Source: Roseibium hamelinense (GTDB lineage: Bacteria > Pseudomonadota > Alphaproteobacteria > Rhizobiales > Stappiaceae). Taken from it: a stretch of DNA of 64,000 nucleotides. The stretch spans positions 496,001 to 560,000 of the forward strand of contig NZ_VLLF01000001.1 in the NCBI RefSeq assembly GCF_007830545.1. Reading direction: 5' to 3'. The notes below the pieces were generated by a model. It was not told where the DNA came from, did not search any database, and worked only from the letters and a program-made list of their open reading frames with translations. The number at the start of each line of letters is the position of its first letter. Within the stretch, counting starts at the first letter, position 1. The translations under genes and the position numbers were made by a program. This document shows, piece by piece, positions 41,587 to 49,490 of this stretch.

Positions 41587-42249
41587 ATGAGCGCAGTAGA
41601 CGCGGTAGAAGAACCGGCACACCTCAGCCGCATTCAAGAAAAGAACCGGGCGCTGATCCTCGACGCTGCACTCAGTGAATTTTCAAAATATGGCTTTCAG
41701 GGCGCGACCATTGAGAAGATTTCGAAAGCCGCCGGCATGTCGAAATCGAACCTCCTGTATTATTTTTCGTCAAAACCGGCGGTTTATCAGGCCGTCCTGG
41801 CCCATATCCTTGATGAGTGGCTGACTCCCTTGCGCACGCTCGATGCGAATGGTGATCCTGCGGAAGAACTGTCAAAATACATCATGCAGAAGATGAAGGT
41901 TTCTGCTGAAGCTCCTGAAGCATCTCGGTTATTTGCGAATGAAATCATGCAAGGCGCGCCGCGTGTCATGTCCGTTCTTGAGCATGAACTCAAGCCGCTT
42001 TTTGATGAAAAGTCGCAAGTGATTCAGGACTGGATCGACAGCGGCAAAATCGAGCCGGTTGATCCAGCACATCTCATCTTCACCATTTGGGCCATGACCC
42101 AGCATTATGCGGACTTCGAATCGCAGATTTCCGCATTGACCGGATCGACACTCGGAAAAAAAGCGTTCCGGTCAGATGCCACAAGCACCATCATTCGGAT
42201 GGTCCTGCGCGGCATCGGGCTTGAGCCGGCGAAACCGAATCCAGGATGA
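41587..42249 (+). CDS. rutR: TetR-family regulator RutR
   Basis: Uracil-responsive repressor of 220 residues. It has an N-terminal helix-turn-helix (FSKYGFQGATIEKISKAAGM, then SKSNLLYYFSSKPAVYQAVL) and RutR-specific C-domain stretches ASRLFANEIMQGAPRVMS, DPAHLIFTIWAMTQHYADF and SALTGSTLG. Family knowledge: uracil or thymine releases it from DNA. Here it is beside a reductive pyrimidine pathway, not the Rut monooxygenase pathway. Its stop overlaps the arfB start (ATGA). Confidence 0.92.
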   Translation: MSAVDAVEEPAHLSRIQEKNRALILDAALSEFSKYGFQGATIEKISKAAGMSKSNLLYYFSSKPAVYQAVLAHILDEWLTPLRTLDANGDPAEELSKYIMQKMKVSAEAPEASRLFANEIMQGAPRVMSVLEHELKPLFDEKSQVIQDWIDSGKIEPVDPAHLIFTIWAMTQHYADFESQISALTGSTLGKKAFRSDATSTIIRMVLRGIGLEPAKPNPG

Positions 42250-42701
42250 GTCTTTTAGAAGAGAAAGCGCTCAAAGGGCGCCTCCAGATCAAGAATGGAC
42301 TCTTCATCGATGCCGATGATCTGACGGAGGATTTTGTCCGCGCCTCCGGTCCCGGCGGGCAAAACGTCAACAAGGTATCGACTGCGGTTCAGTTGCGGTT
42401 TGACCTGCGCGGCAATGCCACCTTGCCAGAGAGCGTAAAAACCCGGGCAGCGCAGCTTGCCGGCAGCCGGTTGACACTGGGCGGGGAGGTGGTGTTGCAA
42501 GCGGACAGGCACCGCACGCGGGAAAGAAACCGGGAAGATGCGCTCGAACGGCTTGTGGAATTGCTCCGAAAAGCCTGTGAGCGTCCGAAGCCGCGCAGAC
42601 CGACCCGGCCCACGCTTGCTTCCAAAAAACGGCGGCTTGAAACCAAGAAAAAGCGCGGCTCGATCAAGAAAATGCGCGGCAAAGCGGGTGCAATCGACTA
42701 A
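42246..42701 (+). CDS. arfB: Alternative ribosome-rescue factor ArfB (YaeJ)
   Basis: Peptidyl-tRNA hydrolase of 151 residues that frees ribosomes stalled on broken messages. The catalytic GGQ is at residues 37-39 (RASGPGGQNVNKVSTAVQLR) and the C-terminal tail is strongly basic (KKRRLETKKKRGSIKKMRGK), which by family knowledge enters the mRNA channel. It has a four-base overlap with rutR, an unexpected regulatory pairing. The true release-factor domain for codon recognition is absent, as expected for ArfB. Confidence 0.93.
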   Translation: MSLLEEKALKGRLQIKNGLFIDADDLTEDFVRASGPGGQNVNKVSTAVQLRFDLRGNATLPESVKTRAAQLAGSRLTLGGEVVLQADRHRTRERNREDALERLVELLRKACERPKPRRPTRPTLASKKRRLETKKKRGSIKKMRGKAGAID

Positions 42702-42719
42702 TTCCCTGCGGTGCCGCGG

Positions 42720-43199
42720 CTATCTGTCTGTGTCCGAAAGCAACGTATGCAAAGCATGGAATGAGGCCAGCCATCCGGACCCGACCCCCTTGCGCGCGTC
42801 GTCACTGCGTATTTTTGAGTGCACGAGCTTGACTACGCAGCCGTTTCCTTTTTTCCGGAACTCGACCTCGACAAGCGAGTGTGGCGTTGCTTCGCGCTTG
42901 CCGCTTTCATACGCAATGACGTGCGACCAAGAAAACACCAGCCTATGCCCCGGTTCGATTACCTTGTATTCGCCTTCGAACAAGATTTTCGTGCCGTGAT
43001 CTTCTGCTTTGAGAAAACACCAGCGCCCGCCAACTTTCAAATCGACTATTGCGTCCGACAGACTGTTGGGCTGGCGGCCAAACCACTGCTTGACCGCGTC
43101 GGGGTCTGTCCACGCATTGAAGACCCGCGCCGGAGAGGCGGGGAAGTAGCCTTCGACGATGACCGGTTCTGACCCGGGTGCATTTTGCAGGACTTCCAT
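42720..43199 (-). CDS. SRPBCC (AHSA1-like) domain protein
   Basis: Protein of 159 residues with the START/Bet v1-like AHSA1 pattern: FPASPARVFNAWTDPDAVKQ, WFGRQP, then VGGRWCFLKAEDHG, FEGEYKVIEPGHRLVFSWSH and LVEVEFRKKGNGCVV. Such proteins bind hydrophobic ligands; the ligand is unknown. Placed three bases after an ArsR regulator on the same strand, a common two-gene unit. Confidence 0.85.
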   Translation of the reverse strand: MEVLQNAPGSEPVIVEGYFPASPARVFNAWTDPDAVKQWFGRQPNSLSDAIVDLKVGGRWCFLKAEDHGTKILFEGEYKVIEPGHRLVFSWSHVIAYESGKREATPHSLVEVEFRKKGNGCVVKLVHSKIRSDDARKGVGSGWLASFHALHTLLSDTDR

Positions 43200-43202
43200 G
43201 GG

Positions 43203-43520
43203 TCAAAGACCGTCCTTTGCCAGATGGCGAGCGAGGTTTTCGAACTGGTTTTGCCAGAACGCTTCGTAATCCGTGATCCATTGCCGGGCGGTCTGCATGG
43301 GATCGTCATTCAGCTGGCAGAACCGTGTCCGGCCGCGTTGCTCAACCCGTACAAGTCCTGCCTCGTTCAGGATCCGCACATGTTTGGAGACCGCAGTCTG
43401 AGACATGTCAAAAGAGCCCGCCAACTCTGACAGGCTTTTTTCGCCTGAACGCAACTCTTTCAAGATCGTTCGCCGTGCGCCATGGGCCAGTGCCGCAAAG
43501 GTATCATCCAGATTTTCCAT
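43203..43520 (-). CDS. ArsR-family transcriptional regulator
   Basis: Winged-helix repressor of 105 residues: FAALAHGARRTILKELRSGE, SLSELAGSFDMSQTAVSKHV (recognition helix) and RGRTRFCQLNDD. No clear metal-binding cysteine cluster is seen, so it is likely of the non-metal class paired with SRPBCC proteins. It diverges from the YCII gene with repeated operator-like sequences between. Confidence 0.88.
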   Translation of the reverse strand: MENLDDTFAALAHGARRTILKELRSGEKSLSELAGSFDMSQTAVSKHVRILNEAGLVRVEQRGRTRFCQLNDDPMQTARQWITDYEAFWQNQFENLARHLAKDGL

Positions 43521-43534
43521 TCCTTGAGTTTAAC

Positions 43535-43591
43535 ACTGAACCTTTTGGTTGACAATCGGCAGACTTCATGAATACTGAACCATTTAGTTCA
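43535..43591. promoter_or_regulatory. Repeated ArsR operator-like elements
   Basis: ACTGAACC occurs at 43535-43542 and 43574-43581. The first opens the dyad AACC-TTTT-GGTT (43539-43550) and the second the dyad TGAAC-N6-GTTCA (43576-43591). They lie 15-71 bases upstream of the arsR-like start, in the divergent promoter. Confidence 0.6.
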
Positions 43592-43640
43592 CTAACCCAT
43601 CCGGGACATCGATCCGGGTGGGCCTTCAGGGAGAGAACAG

Positions 43641-43949
43641 ATGCCGGACTTCATATTTGCCTATCACGGTGGCAAAAAACCGGAAACCGAGCAGGAGGGA
43701 GCAGAGGTTATGCAGCGTTGGCAAGACTGGATGGAAACCAACAAATCCGCGTTCGTAAACCCGGGCAATCCTGTTGGCATGTCCAAAACCGTCTCAGCCG
43801 CGGGCGTTGAGGACCATGGCGGCTCCAACCCGCTGTCCGGCTTTTCGATCGTTCAGGCTGACACAATCGAGGCGGCGGTCGCAATTGCCAGAAGTTGCCC
43901 GCATCTTGATGCGGGCACGGTTGAGGTGGCGCCGATAATAGAGATGTAA
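43641..43949 (+). CDS. YCII-related domain protein
   Basis: Small protein of 102 residues in the YCII/dimeric alpha-beta barrel group: MPDFIFAYHGGKKPETEQEG, MQRWQDWMETNKSAFVNPGN, a central DTIEAAVAIARSCPHLDAG and an end VEVAPIIEM. Family members have a conserved His-Asp pair, possibly seen here as H in CPHLD. It follows a GGGAGAGAAC ribosome site and diverges from the ArsR/SRPBCC pair. Function unknown. Confidence 0.82.
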   Translation: MPDFIFAYHGGKKPETEQEGAEVMQRWQDWMETNKSAFVNPGNPVGMSKTVSAAGVEDHGGSNPLSGFSIVQADTIEAAVAIARSCPHLDAGTVEVAPIIEM

Positions 43950-44017
43950 CGGCTCTTGGTCTTGGCGCAGGCCGTTTTGACGGCCCATGTGGTATCAGGC
44001 CCGGATATGCGCCCGGG

Positions 44018-44542
44018 TCACTCGGTTGTTTCGGAAATATTGATCAGCGCGTCAAACAGCTCATTGCGATTGTCTTCAGGCAGGCAATCAACCCGGACCG
44101 CGGCGTTGAAGTCTGCCTGATCCTTTGGGCTGACGGACAATGACGAAAGCTGTTCAATTATCTTGTCGCCGAGTGAGATCAGCGCCGGCCTGACATCTGT
44201 CACAAGATCAGGCACGTGTTCAGGGCGGGGGGATCCAGTATGCCATCTGTTTGCCCAGCACAGCTGAATGGCTTTTGCGGCCTCTATTTGCGCTTCAAAA
44301 AACACTTCCACCGTATCGGTGTTAAATCCGGCCTTGGACGCTGCTTCAGAGGCGGCTTTTAGCACGATCTTTTCGCGAGCCGGGTCTTCTATGGCATGCT
44401 GGTTTTCGACCTTCCACGCAGCCACCGCCTGCATATAGCCCAGCCGGTCGTTGATGGTGTCAAACAGGTCCGGCGGCGCGGCCTGAACATTCGAGGTGCC
44501 CATGATGATCAGGATCACCGAAAAGGTATGTCGAAATTTCAA
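44018..44542 (-). CDS. Secreted chorismate mutase (AroQ-gamma type)
   Basis: Protein of about 174 residues with a signal peptide (MKFRHTFSVILIIMGTSNVQ, then A) and an all-helical AroQ domain. FDTINDRLGYMQAVAAWKVE, QHAIEDPAREKIVL and VFFEAQIEAAKAIQ align by eye with periplasmic chorismate mutases; R33, K44 and R56 are likely substrate contacts. Chosen start: TTG at 44542 with GGAGG nine bases upstream; the in-frame ATG at 44578 is the alternative and would bury the signal peptide. It would convert chorismate to prephenate outside the cytoplasm, where no aromatic pathway is known. Confidence 0.7.
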   Translation of the reverse strand: MKFRHTFSVILIIMGTSNVQAAPPDLFDTINDRLGYMQAVAAWKVENQHAIEDPAREKIVLKAASEAASKAGFNTDTVEVFFEAQIEAAKAIQLCWANRWHTGSPRPEHVPDLVTDVRPALISLGDKIIEQLSSLSVSPKDQADFNAAVRVDCLPEDNRNELFDALINISETTE

Positions 44543-44627
44543 GGTGATAGGCCTCCGTTTGCCTTGCAAGGGTGTCATGACTGGTGTTTGCAGGACATGT
44601 TCTGGCAAATGTGGCAGATTGCTGGTC

Positions 44628-45113
44628 ATGATGATCATTGACTTGAAAAAAATCGCTGTTTCCCGCTCCAGGAACGCTGCAACACTGGTGGCTCTGTGCG
44701 CGATCGGTTCGGCTGGTTTCATGGCAGATGCTTCGGCGCAAGACTTGCGGCATCCGCAGGCACGCATGTCGCTGATGAATGGCTCAGGCGACAGGGTTAA
44801 GATTGACGGGCATAGCAATTGTGCGGGCCGATGGGCCCAGGCTTGGCCGGCGTTCCTTGACCCCGGCAGGTTCTTCGACAACACGCTCTTGAGCAGCTTT
44901 CCAAATTCGGTTGCCTGCCAAATCCGGGTGAGTTCGCCATCTGGAACGGCGCATTGCCGCTATGTTGTATCCCGGCTTAAAACAACACTTGCCGGTCCAT
45001 GGAAACCGGGAAAGGTAGCGGTGCCTGTTTCGCGAAAATTCACCTGCACATCCCAGCTGGAACATACCGGTGTTGCACCGGGTGACTTTGCCATCACGCT
45101 GGATGTCCAATAG
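44628..45113 (+). CDS. Secreted protein of unknown function
   Basis: Protein of 161 residues starting MMIIDLKKIAVSRSRNAATL, with a likely signal peptide cut after ADASA. The mature part has four cysteines (NCAG, ACQI, HCRY, TCTS), enough for two disulfides, and no recognised domain. The start may be 44628 or 44631. It diverges from the secreted chorismate mutase with 85 bases between, so both may share regulation. I cannot name a family. Confidence 0.5.
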   Translation: MMIIDLKKIAVSRSRNAATLVALCAIGSAGFMADASAQDLRHPQARMSLMNGSGDRVKIDGHSNCAGRWAQAWPAFLDPGRFFDNTLLSSFPNSVACQIRVSSPSGTAHCRYVVSRLKTTLAGPWKPGKVAVPVSRKFTCTSQLEHTGVAPGDFAITLDVQ

Positions 45114-45489
45114 CCGAGATGATGGCTCCGCGGGGCCCGGGCAATGTGCGCGTCAATGATGATCACAAAGCGATTTTCGGGCATCTAACGATGCTTCAGC
45201 GGATATCGTGGGTTGGTGATCATAGACATTGCAGGCTTCTTAAGCGCTCAGGCAGTCAAAGCCCGTCCTGCATCCCAACGTTGACATTGACCAGCGTCAG
45301 ACGGACGGGAAGTGTCGCACCACTGAATGGCTTGTGACTTCTAGTGTAAATGCAACAAGGGCTTAAAAGCCGCCGCAGAGCGGGGCGGTTAGCCCCCGGG
45401 TCACAGGCGTGCTGGTCGGGGGTGCAAAGCCTGTCAGGGCGCGGATGGCGACGAGCTAAAGAGTTTGACCGTACGATTTTCGATAGCAT
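45114..45489. other. Gene-free stretch of about 375 bases
   Basis: Space between the secreted unknown and the GFA gene. No gene of convincing quality, no RNA and no clear repeat is seen; open frames here are short and have poor composition. Confidence 0.5.
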
Positions 45490-45873
45490 TTAGAAGCGAG
45501 ATATTTGCGGCTCGTCTTCATGGATTTCGTAGTAGTCGGCTTTATCTTTGACGAATATGTGTTTTCCGACTGTCAGACCTGTCGGCCCGTTCAAACTCCC
45601 AGCGGCAATGGCGATATTGCCATCTCCCTTCGTCTGGTAAAAAAGGCTGGACCCACAATACTTACAGAATCCTCTTCTGGCAAAGCCCGAAGACTCATAC
45701 CATTCAAGGCCATCCTTATTGGAGAAGTGCAATTTATCCGTCGGTGCATGCGTGCATGCCCAGGTGTGACCGCTGATCCGTCTGCATTGACTGCAATGGC
45801 AAACCGTTACCGTTTCCCGGACAGCTTCCACTTCAAAGGCAACCTTGCCGCATTCGCATTTTCCGGTGATCAA
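45490..45873 (-). CDS. GFA-family (Mss4-fold) zinc protein
   Basis: Protein of 127 residues with the glutathione-dependent formaldehyde-activating (GFA) fold. Zinc cysteines are C6 and C8 (KCECGKVAFEV), C25, C27 and C30 (VCHCSQCRRISGH) and C70/C73 (GFCKYCGSSLFY), the complete family pattern. Family members carry adducts or bind zinc, with few proven reactions. It stands alone at the edge of the debris region. Confidence 0.88.
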   Translation of the reverse strand: MITGKCECGKVAFEVEAVRETVTVCHCSQCRRISGHTWACTHAPTDKLHFSNKDGLEWYESSGFARRGFCKYCGSSLFYQTKGDGNIAIAAGSLNGPTGLTVGKHIFVKDKADYYEIHEDEPQISRF

Positions 45874-46230
45874 CTCAAACCTCCAATAGCTGCGCCCGTC
45901 TTTGATAGCAGTTCGTGGCCAAAGTCGAGAAGCATATCGAACTGCAAAATAGTGATTTCCTCAATTCGCTAGGCAAGTTCCATCCAGAACATCTCACTGA
46001 GCATCTTGGAGCCGATTAGCGCCTTTGTTGCAGTTCGGGATAGAATGTGCCGCGCTATATACATTATTCGCATAATCAATATTATGGAACTTTTTCTCTG
46101 CGCTGATGCCAGTGGTCCGGTGGCTGCGCGATAGACCATCGGCCAGGTCGTGACAGCACCCTTCCGCTGAAGTCAACGCGCCATCTTGCAAAAACATCGC
46201 AAGCAGAGACGGTAAATCGATCTGCTCGCT
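45874..46230. other. Gene-free stretch of about 357 bases
   Basis: Lower GC than the neighbours. No gene, RNA or repeat that I can support. It begins the roughly 2.2 kb degenerate region that runs to recX. Confidence 0.5.
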
Positions 46231-46638
46231 TTATTCGTTGTCTTCGCGCACCTGTGTACCGAAAACCCCAAGCGGTTCTGGCACAAGCCCCAGATACCGC
46301 GTTTCAATTGTTCGGGGAGAATATGGTGTCCTGCCACTCCAGTTTTTGTCCCAAGATTTACTGCTCAGGGACCAGGCAGTCATGTCCTTCATCTGCTTGT
46401 TGATTGCTTTATACTGCTCATTTAAATCCGTAAAAGCCGAAAGTGGTGTGCTGATATTTTGACCAATCCAGTTCCCACCTGCCGCAGAAGAAAGCGGAAC
46501 CGGGTAAAGGCGGATGTTGAACCCACCACTGGCAGCAAAAAGACAGTCTTCTGATGTTTTAACAGTAAATTTGATAGCGCCGCTATCACTACTAAACCGT
46601 CTCAAGGACTTCCGGCGCGTCGCAACCCGATACGACAA
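46231..46638 (-). CDS. Hypothetical protein, probably truncated by an IS end
   Basis: Open frame of 135 residues. From about residue 16 it has plausible protein sequence (GAIKFTVKTSEDCLFAASGG, FNIRLYPVPLSSAAGGNW, then LNEQYKAINKQMKDMTAWSL) with no recognised family. Its first 15 or so residues are simply the reverse strand of the IS5 transposase tail at 46595-46699. It therefore looks like the 3' part of a gene whose front was replaced or cut by the IS. Confidence 0.3.
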   Translation of the reverse strand: MSYRVATRRKSLRRFSSDSGAIKFTVKTSEDCLFAASGGFNIRLYPVPLSSAAGGNWIGQNISTPLSAFTDLNEQYKAINKQMKDMTAWSLSSKSWDKNWSGRTPYSPRTIETRYLGLVPEPLGVFGTQVREDNE

Positions 46639-46715
46639 ACTCGCCAGGAACTTCCTGTCCGCTGTCGCCCTCGCAACACTCGTCGCATTCTGGATATGAT
46701 TGAGTCTGAACCCTA
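46595..46715 (+). mobile_element. IS5-family insertion sequence remnant (transposase C-terminus and right end)
   Basis: The frame ending at 46699 reads NRLKDFRRVATRYDKLARNF, then LSAVALATLVAFWI and stop, which is the conserved C-terminal end of IS5-family DDE transposases. Right after the stop comes TGAGTCTGAACCCTA, like the terminal inverted repeat of IS427-group elements, ending near 46715. No upstream transposase sequence or left end is found within reach. About 120 bases of an element of roughly 800 remain. Confidence 0.75.
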
Positions 46716-46720
46716 AACAC

Positions 46721-46954
46721 CTAGTCTACGGTAAATAGTTTGGGATAGACGCGCGTATATGCGCCATCCAAAGTGTCGCTTGTCATACCTGCAAGTGACG
46801 AAAGATACGGAACAGCTAACACCAAGAGTGATGCCGCCAGCAGACATCCCCCACTGATCATCAGAACGACATTCTGAGTTTCGAGAGCTGATAAAATCCC
46901 AAAAAACCACATTCCAATCGGAATCGTCGACATGCAGGCCTGCCGCGAAATTCT
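46721..46954 (-). pseudogene. Possible C-terminal remnant of a membrane transporter (MFS-like)
   Basis: The minus-strand frame between a stop at 46955-46957 and the stop at 46721 encodes MSTIPIGMWFFGILSALETQ, then NVVLMISGGCLLAASLLVLA. Two hydrophobic segments with a P-x-G turn resemble the last helices of major facilitator exporters. Its stop codon is six bases from the IS5 right end. No ribosome site or full-length frame exists, so it is at most a fragment. Family call is tentative. Confidence 0.3.
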
Positions 46955-47048
46955 TCAAAACATTTCGAGTAAGTACGAAGAATATGCAAGGCGACAAGAA
47001 GCATCTCTTGAAGTCGAAGAGATTAAAGTCGACCTGGAACAGGTTTGA
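46932..47048 (+). CDS. Short frame, probable 3' remnant of an unknown gene
   Basis: Codes for 38 residues starting MQACREILQNISSKYEEYAR, then RQEASLEVEEIKVDLEQV. The composition (charged, helical, glutamate-rich) is unlike random frames in this DNA. There is no ribosome site and it overlaps the start of the putative transporter remnant by 23 bases, suggesting two gene scraps joined near 46940. Function not known. Confidence 0.25.
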   Translation: MQACREILQNISSKYEEYARRQEASLEVEEIKVDLEQV

Positions 47049-48137
47049 CCCGGCAAAACTTAAGTGAGCTTATGCACTCATATTATTTAAATATCATGCC
47101 GAGTATGTTTATTTCCAGAACAAACTGGCTGTAACAAGACATCAAATCCAGTCTTTTTGGGTGGTTAACGGTGACAGATCGCAAAATCTCCAAGAATCAT
47201 CCAAATCAGATTAAAACTTGAAGGGAAAGATGCGCACTTAAGTGTTGAACACCGCAGATAAATGGGCAAGCGTCGGCCACTCAGGCTGGACTGCTTGCCC
47301 GGGAGGCGCATTGCAAGGCCACAGACCCATAAACCGGCTATGCAAATACGATAAATTCATTTTCAGAGTCCAGGACAGCTGTTTGGCCATGTCAGATAGT
47401 TTTTTGGCTCAGCGAAGAGCTGTTTCCCGTGTCGCCGCCAAATCCGAACACTATCTGCGGCAAGCTTCGTGTTGATAAACGGCGGGTGATTGGTAGCGTC
47501 GCCCCTGTTCTTAAGTCGGGCGGCGGCAGGATTGATCCATCAGAAATCTATGATCTGCGGTACCACCCTCTAAAACCGCTTTGATCGCTGGTCCGTGGAG
47601 GTGGGCTGAACGGTTACCTTCAACACGACACGGCAAAACTGCGGCCCCGTTCTGCAAGTTAAGTTCGGCAGTACAGCTGTTTAGGCGCATAGTTCGCCGA
47701 TGGCGGCCAAGTGACCTCAAGCCGATGCCCTCAGCCAAGCGGGTAATGGCCGATGAGAAATATCTGCGCCTTCATCGATGAATGGGGGCGCCGACGCGCC
47801 TTTCACCGGGCCGAAGTCAACGTCTTCGGCATTATTGACGCACAGGCATCCTTGCCGCTAACTCCGGCATAAGGCGTTCCGCATAGAGGTTAAGACTACA
47901 ACGGTGACAGGATCCGATTGATCTTGCAGGTACGTGGAACTTTGCCCAACACCCTTTATCCCAGAACCTCCAAATGGGAAAACGATTGCTCGACCTATTT
48001 TTATAAGGGTGAGAATGTTATCACGAGTTAACTTGGTCAACTCAACAGATAGAAAAGGGTAGTTACACGCTATCGCTGTGTTTCACAATCATTAGTTGTT
48101 GTTTGTGGGTCCGAGGTCCTAACCCTCCCGTGACCGT
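47049..48137. other. Gene-free, AT-enriched debris region of about 1.1 kb
   Basis: No gene that I can support. Visible structure: CACTTAAGTG palindrome at 47235-47244, whose ACTTAAGTG core also occurs at 47058-47066, and the inverted repeat GGGCAAGC (47264-47271) / GCTTGCCC (47293-47300). Open frames at 47242-47475, 47581-47781 and 47858-48040 lack ribosome sites and family resemblance. Confidence 0.5.
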
Positions 48138-48662
48138 TCAAGATTGATCGGCGATCACCCGCCGCGAAATGGCGTAGGAAAAGCCTGCCCGGCACAGTGC
48201 AGCCATGTCTTTTTCCTGACGGGCCGCCCGTTTCGATGGATCCGAAAAAGGGCCAAGGCGCCGGCGCTGCGCATAGCGAATGGCAGCCTCCATCTCCGAT
48301 GTGCCGTCCTGCTCCAGCACAGAACTGACAGTTTCCGGCGAGACGCCTTTTGATGATAAATATTGCTTAATTTGGCGCTCCGAGCGCCCCTTGCGGCGCA
48401 TGGATGCAAGCTTGGTTTCCGCATAGCGCGTGTCGTCGATCAGACCGGTCCGCTCGCATTTTTCAACGACCGTATCGATCAGGCCGATATAGTCTTGCGG
48501 GCTCGTTCCGTGATCCCGCGCAGCTTTTATGACCTTGCGTTCCAGAACGCGGCGAAGGTTCGCGCTGGACGACACATAGCGGTCCAGATAGTGCAAGGCG
48601 GCACGTTGGAGCCGCTCTTCCGTCGGCAGCTTTCGCTTTTTCCGCTCAATTGAATCGGCCAT
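48138..48662 (-). CDS. recX: Regulatory protein RecX
   Basis: RecA modulator of 174 residues: LQRAALHYLDRYVSSSANLR, RTGLIDDTRYAETKLASMRR, KGRSERQIKQYLSSKGV and the C-terminal GFSYAISRRVIAD. These are the three-helix RecX repeats. recA is not adjacent, which is usual for alphaproteobacteria. It ends at the edge of the debris region. Confidence 0.88.
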   Translation of the reverse strand: MADSIERKKRKLPTEERLQRAALHYLDRYVSSSANLRRVLERKVIKAARDHGTSPQDYIGLIDTVVEKCERTGLIDDTRYAETKLASMRRKGRSERQIKQYLSSKGVSPETVSSVLEQDGTSEMEAAIRYAQRRRLGPFSDPSKRAARQEKDMAALCRAGFSYAISRRVIADQS

Positions 48663-48677
48663 GGCTGTCTGAACCTG

Positions 48678-49490
48678 TCAGCTGTCCGAAGGCCGCTCTA
48701 TGATCAGGCCGTCATAAGCGGGTTCAACACCCGGATGAAGTTCCGAACACAAGGTCCGGTAATCCAAATCGTTGTGCATATTGGTCAAGATGGCACGGCT
48801 GGGCTTCGTGCGCTCCAGACATCTGAGTGCGTCGGACAAGGAAAAATGGCTGGGGTGCTGAGAGCGCCGCAATGCGTCGAGAATGAACACGTCGAGCCCC
48901 TCGAACTCCGGCAGTACCGGTTGCGGGATATGAGACACGTCGGGCAGGTAGGCAATCCCTGCGAATTTGAAGGCCAATGACATGATATCGCCGTGTACGA
49001 CTTCGATCGGCTTAAAGGTGATCCGCCCGCCCGGCCCGTCAATCTCGACGGTCTGACCTGCGACAAGGGGATGCGGCTCCAGGATCGGCGGGTAAGACGA
49101 TCCTGCGGGCGTTTCAAAACAATAGCCGAACGCCGCTTCCGCCCGCCCGCGGGTTGCTGTGTCCATATAGACAGGAATCCGTCGCCTGTTGCGGATGGTG
49201 AACACTCGGAGATCATCGATGCCGTGCAAATGATCGGCATGGGCATGCGTATAGAGTACGGCGTCGAGATGACCGATCCCGGCTTCCAGCATTTGCTGTC
49301 TCAGGTCCGGTCCGGTATCGATCAGCACCCGGGTCGTCTCGTTGTCGCGGACACGCTCAACCAGAACTGAGCACCTTTTCCTGTTGTTTCTCGGCTCTTG
49401 CGGATCGCAGGCGCCCCAGTCATTTCCGATCCGGGGCACACCGCCGGAGGACCCGCAGCCGAGAATCGTCACCCGCAGCACAGCGCTCAT
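48678..49490 (-). CDS. MBL-fold metallo-hydrolase (PhnP-like)
   Basis: Metallo-beta-lactamase-fold protein of 270 residues: TILGCGSSGGVPRIGNDWGA, VLIDTGPDLRQQMLEAG, the metal motif YTHAHADHLHGIDDLR and later LPDVSHIPQ. It resembles PhnP-type phosphodiesterases, and the cysteine segment GACDPQEPRNNRKRCS may bind a structural metal. The substrate is unknown. Overlaps tatD by four bases (ATGA), a conserved pair in this bacterial group. Confidence 0.87.
   Translation of the reverse strand: MSAVLRVTILGCGSSGGVPRIGNDWGACDPQEPRNNRKRCSVLVERVRDNETTRVLIDTGPDLRQQMLEAGIGHLDAVLYTHAHADHLHGIDDLRVFTIRNRRRIPVYMDTATRGRAEAAFGYCFETPAGSSYPPILEPHPLVAGQTVEIDGPGGRITFKPIEVVHGDIMSLAFKFAGIAYLPDVSHIPQPVLPEFEGLDVFILDALRRSQHPSHFSLSDALRCLERTKPSRAILTNMHNDLDYRTLCSELHPGVEPAYDGLIIERPSDS

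Noticed and set aside
45114..45489. Possible structured RNA between the secreted unknown and the GFA gene
   Set aside because: No strong stems, promoter or terminator could be found by eye.
47242..47475. 77-residue open frame in the debris region
   Set aside because: No ribosome site, no recognisable family and composition of non-coding sequence.
47858..48040. 60-residue minus-strand frame with FPFGGSGIKG, recalling aldehyde dehydrogenase ends
   Set aside because: The match is a short glycine-rich motif only, the flanks do not fit that family and there is no ribosome site.
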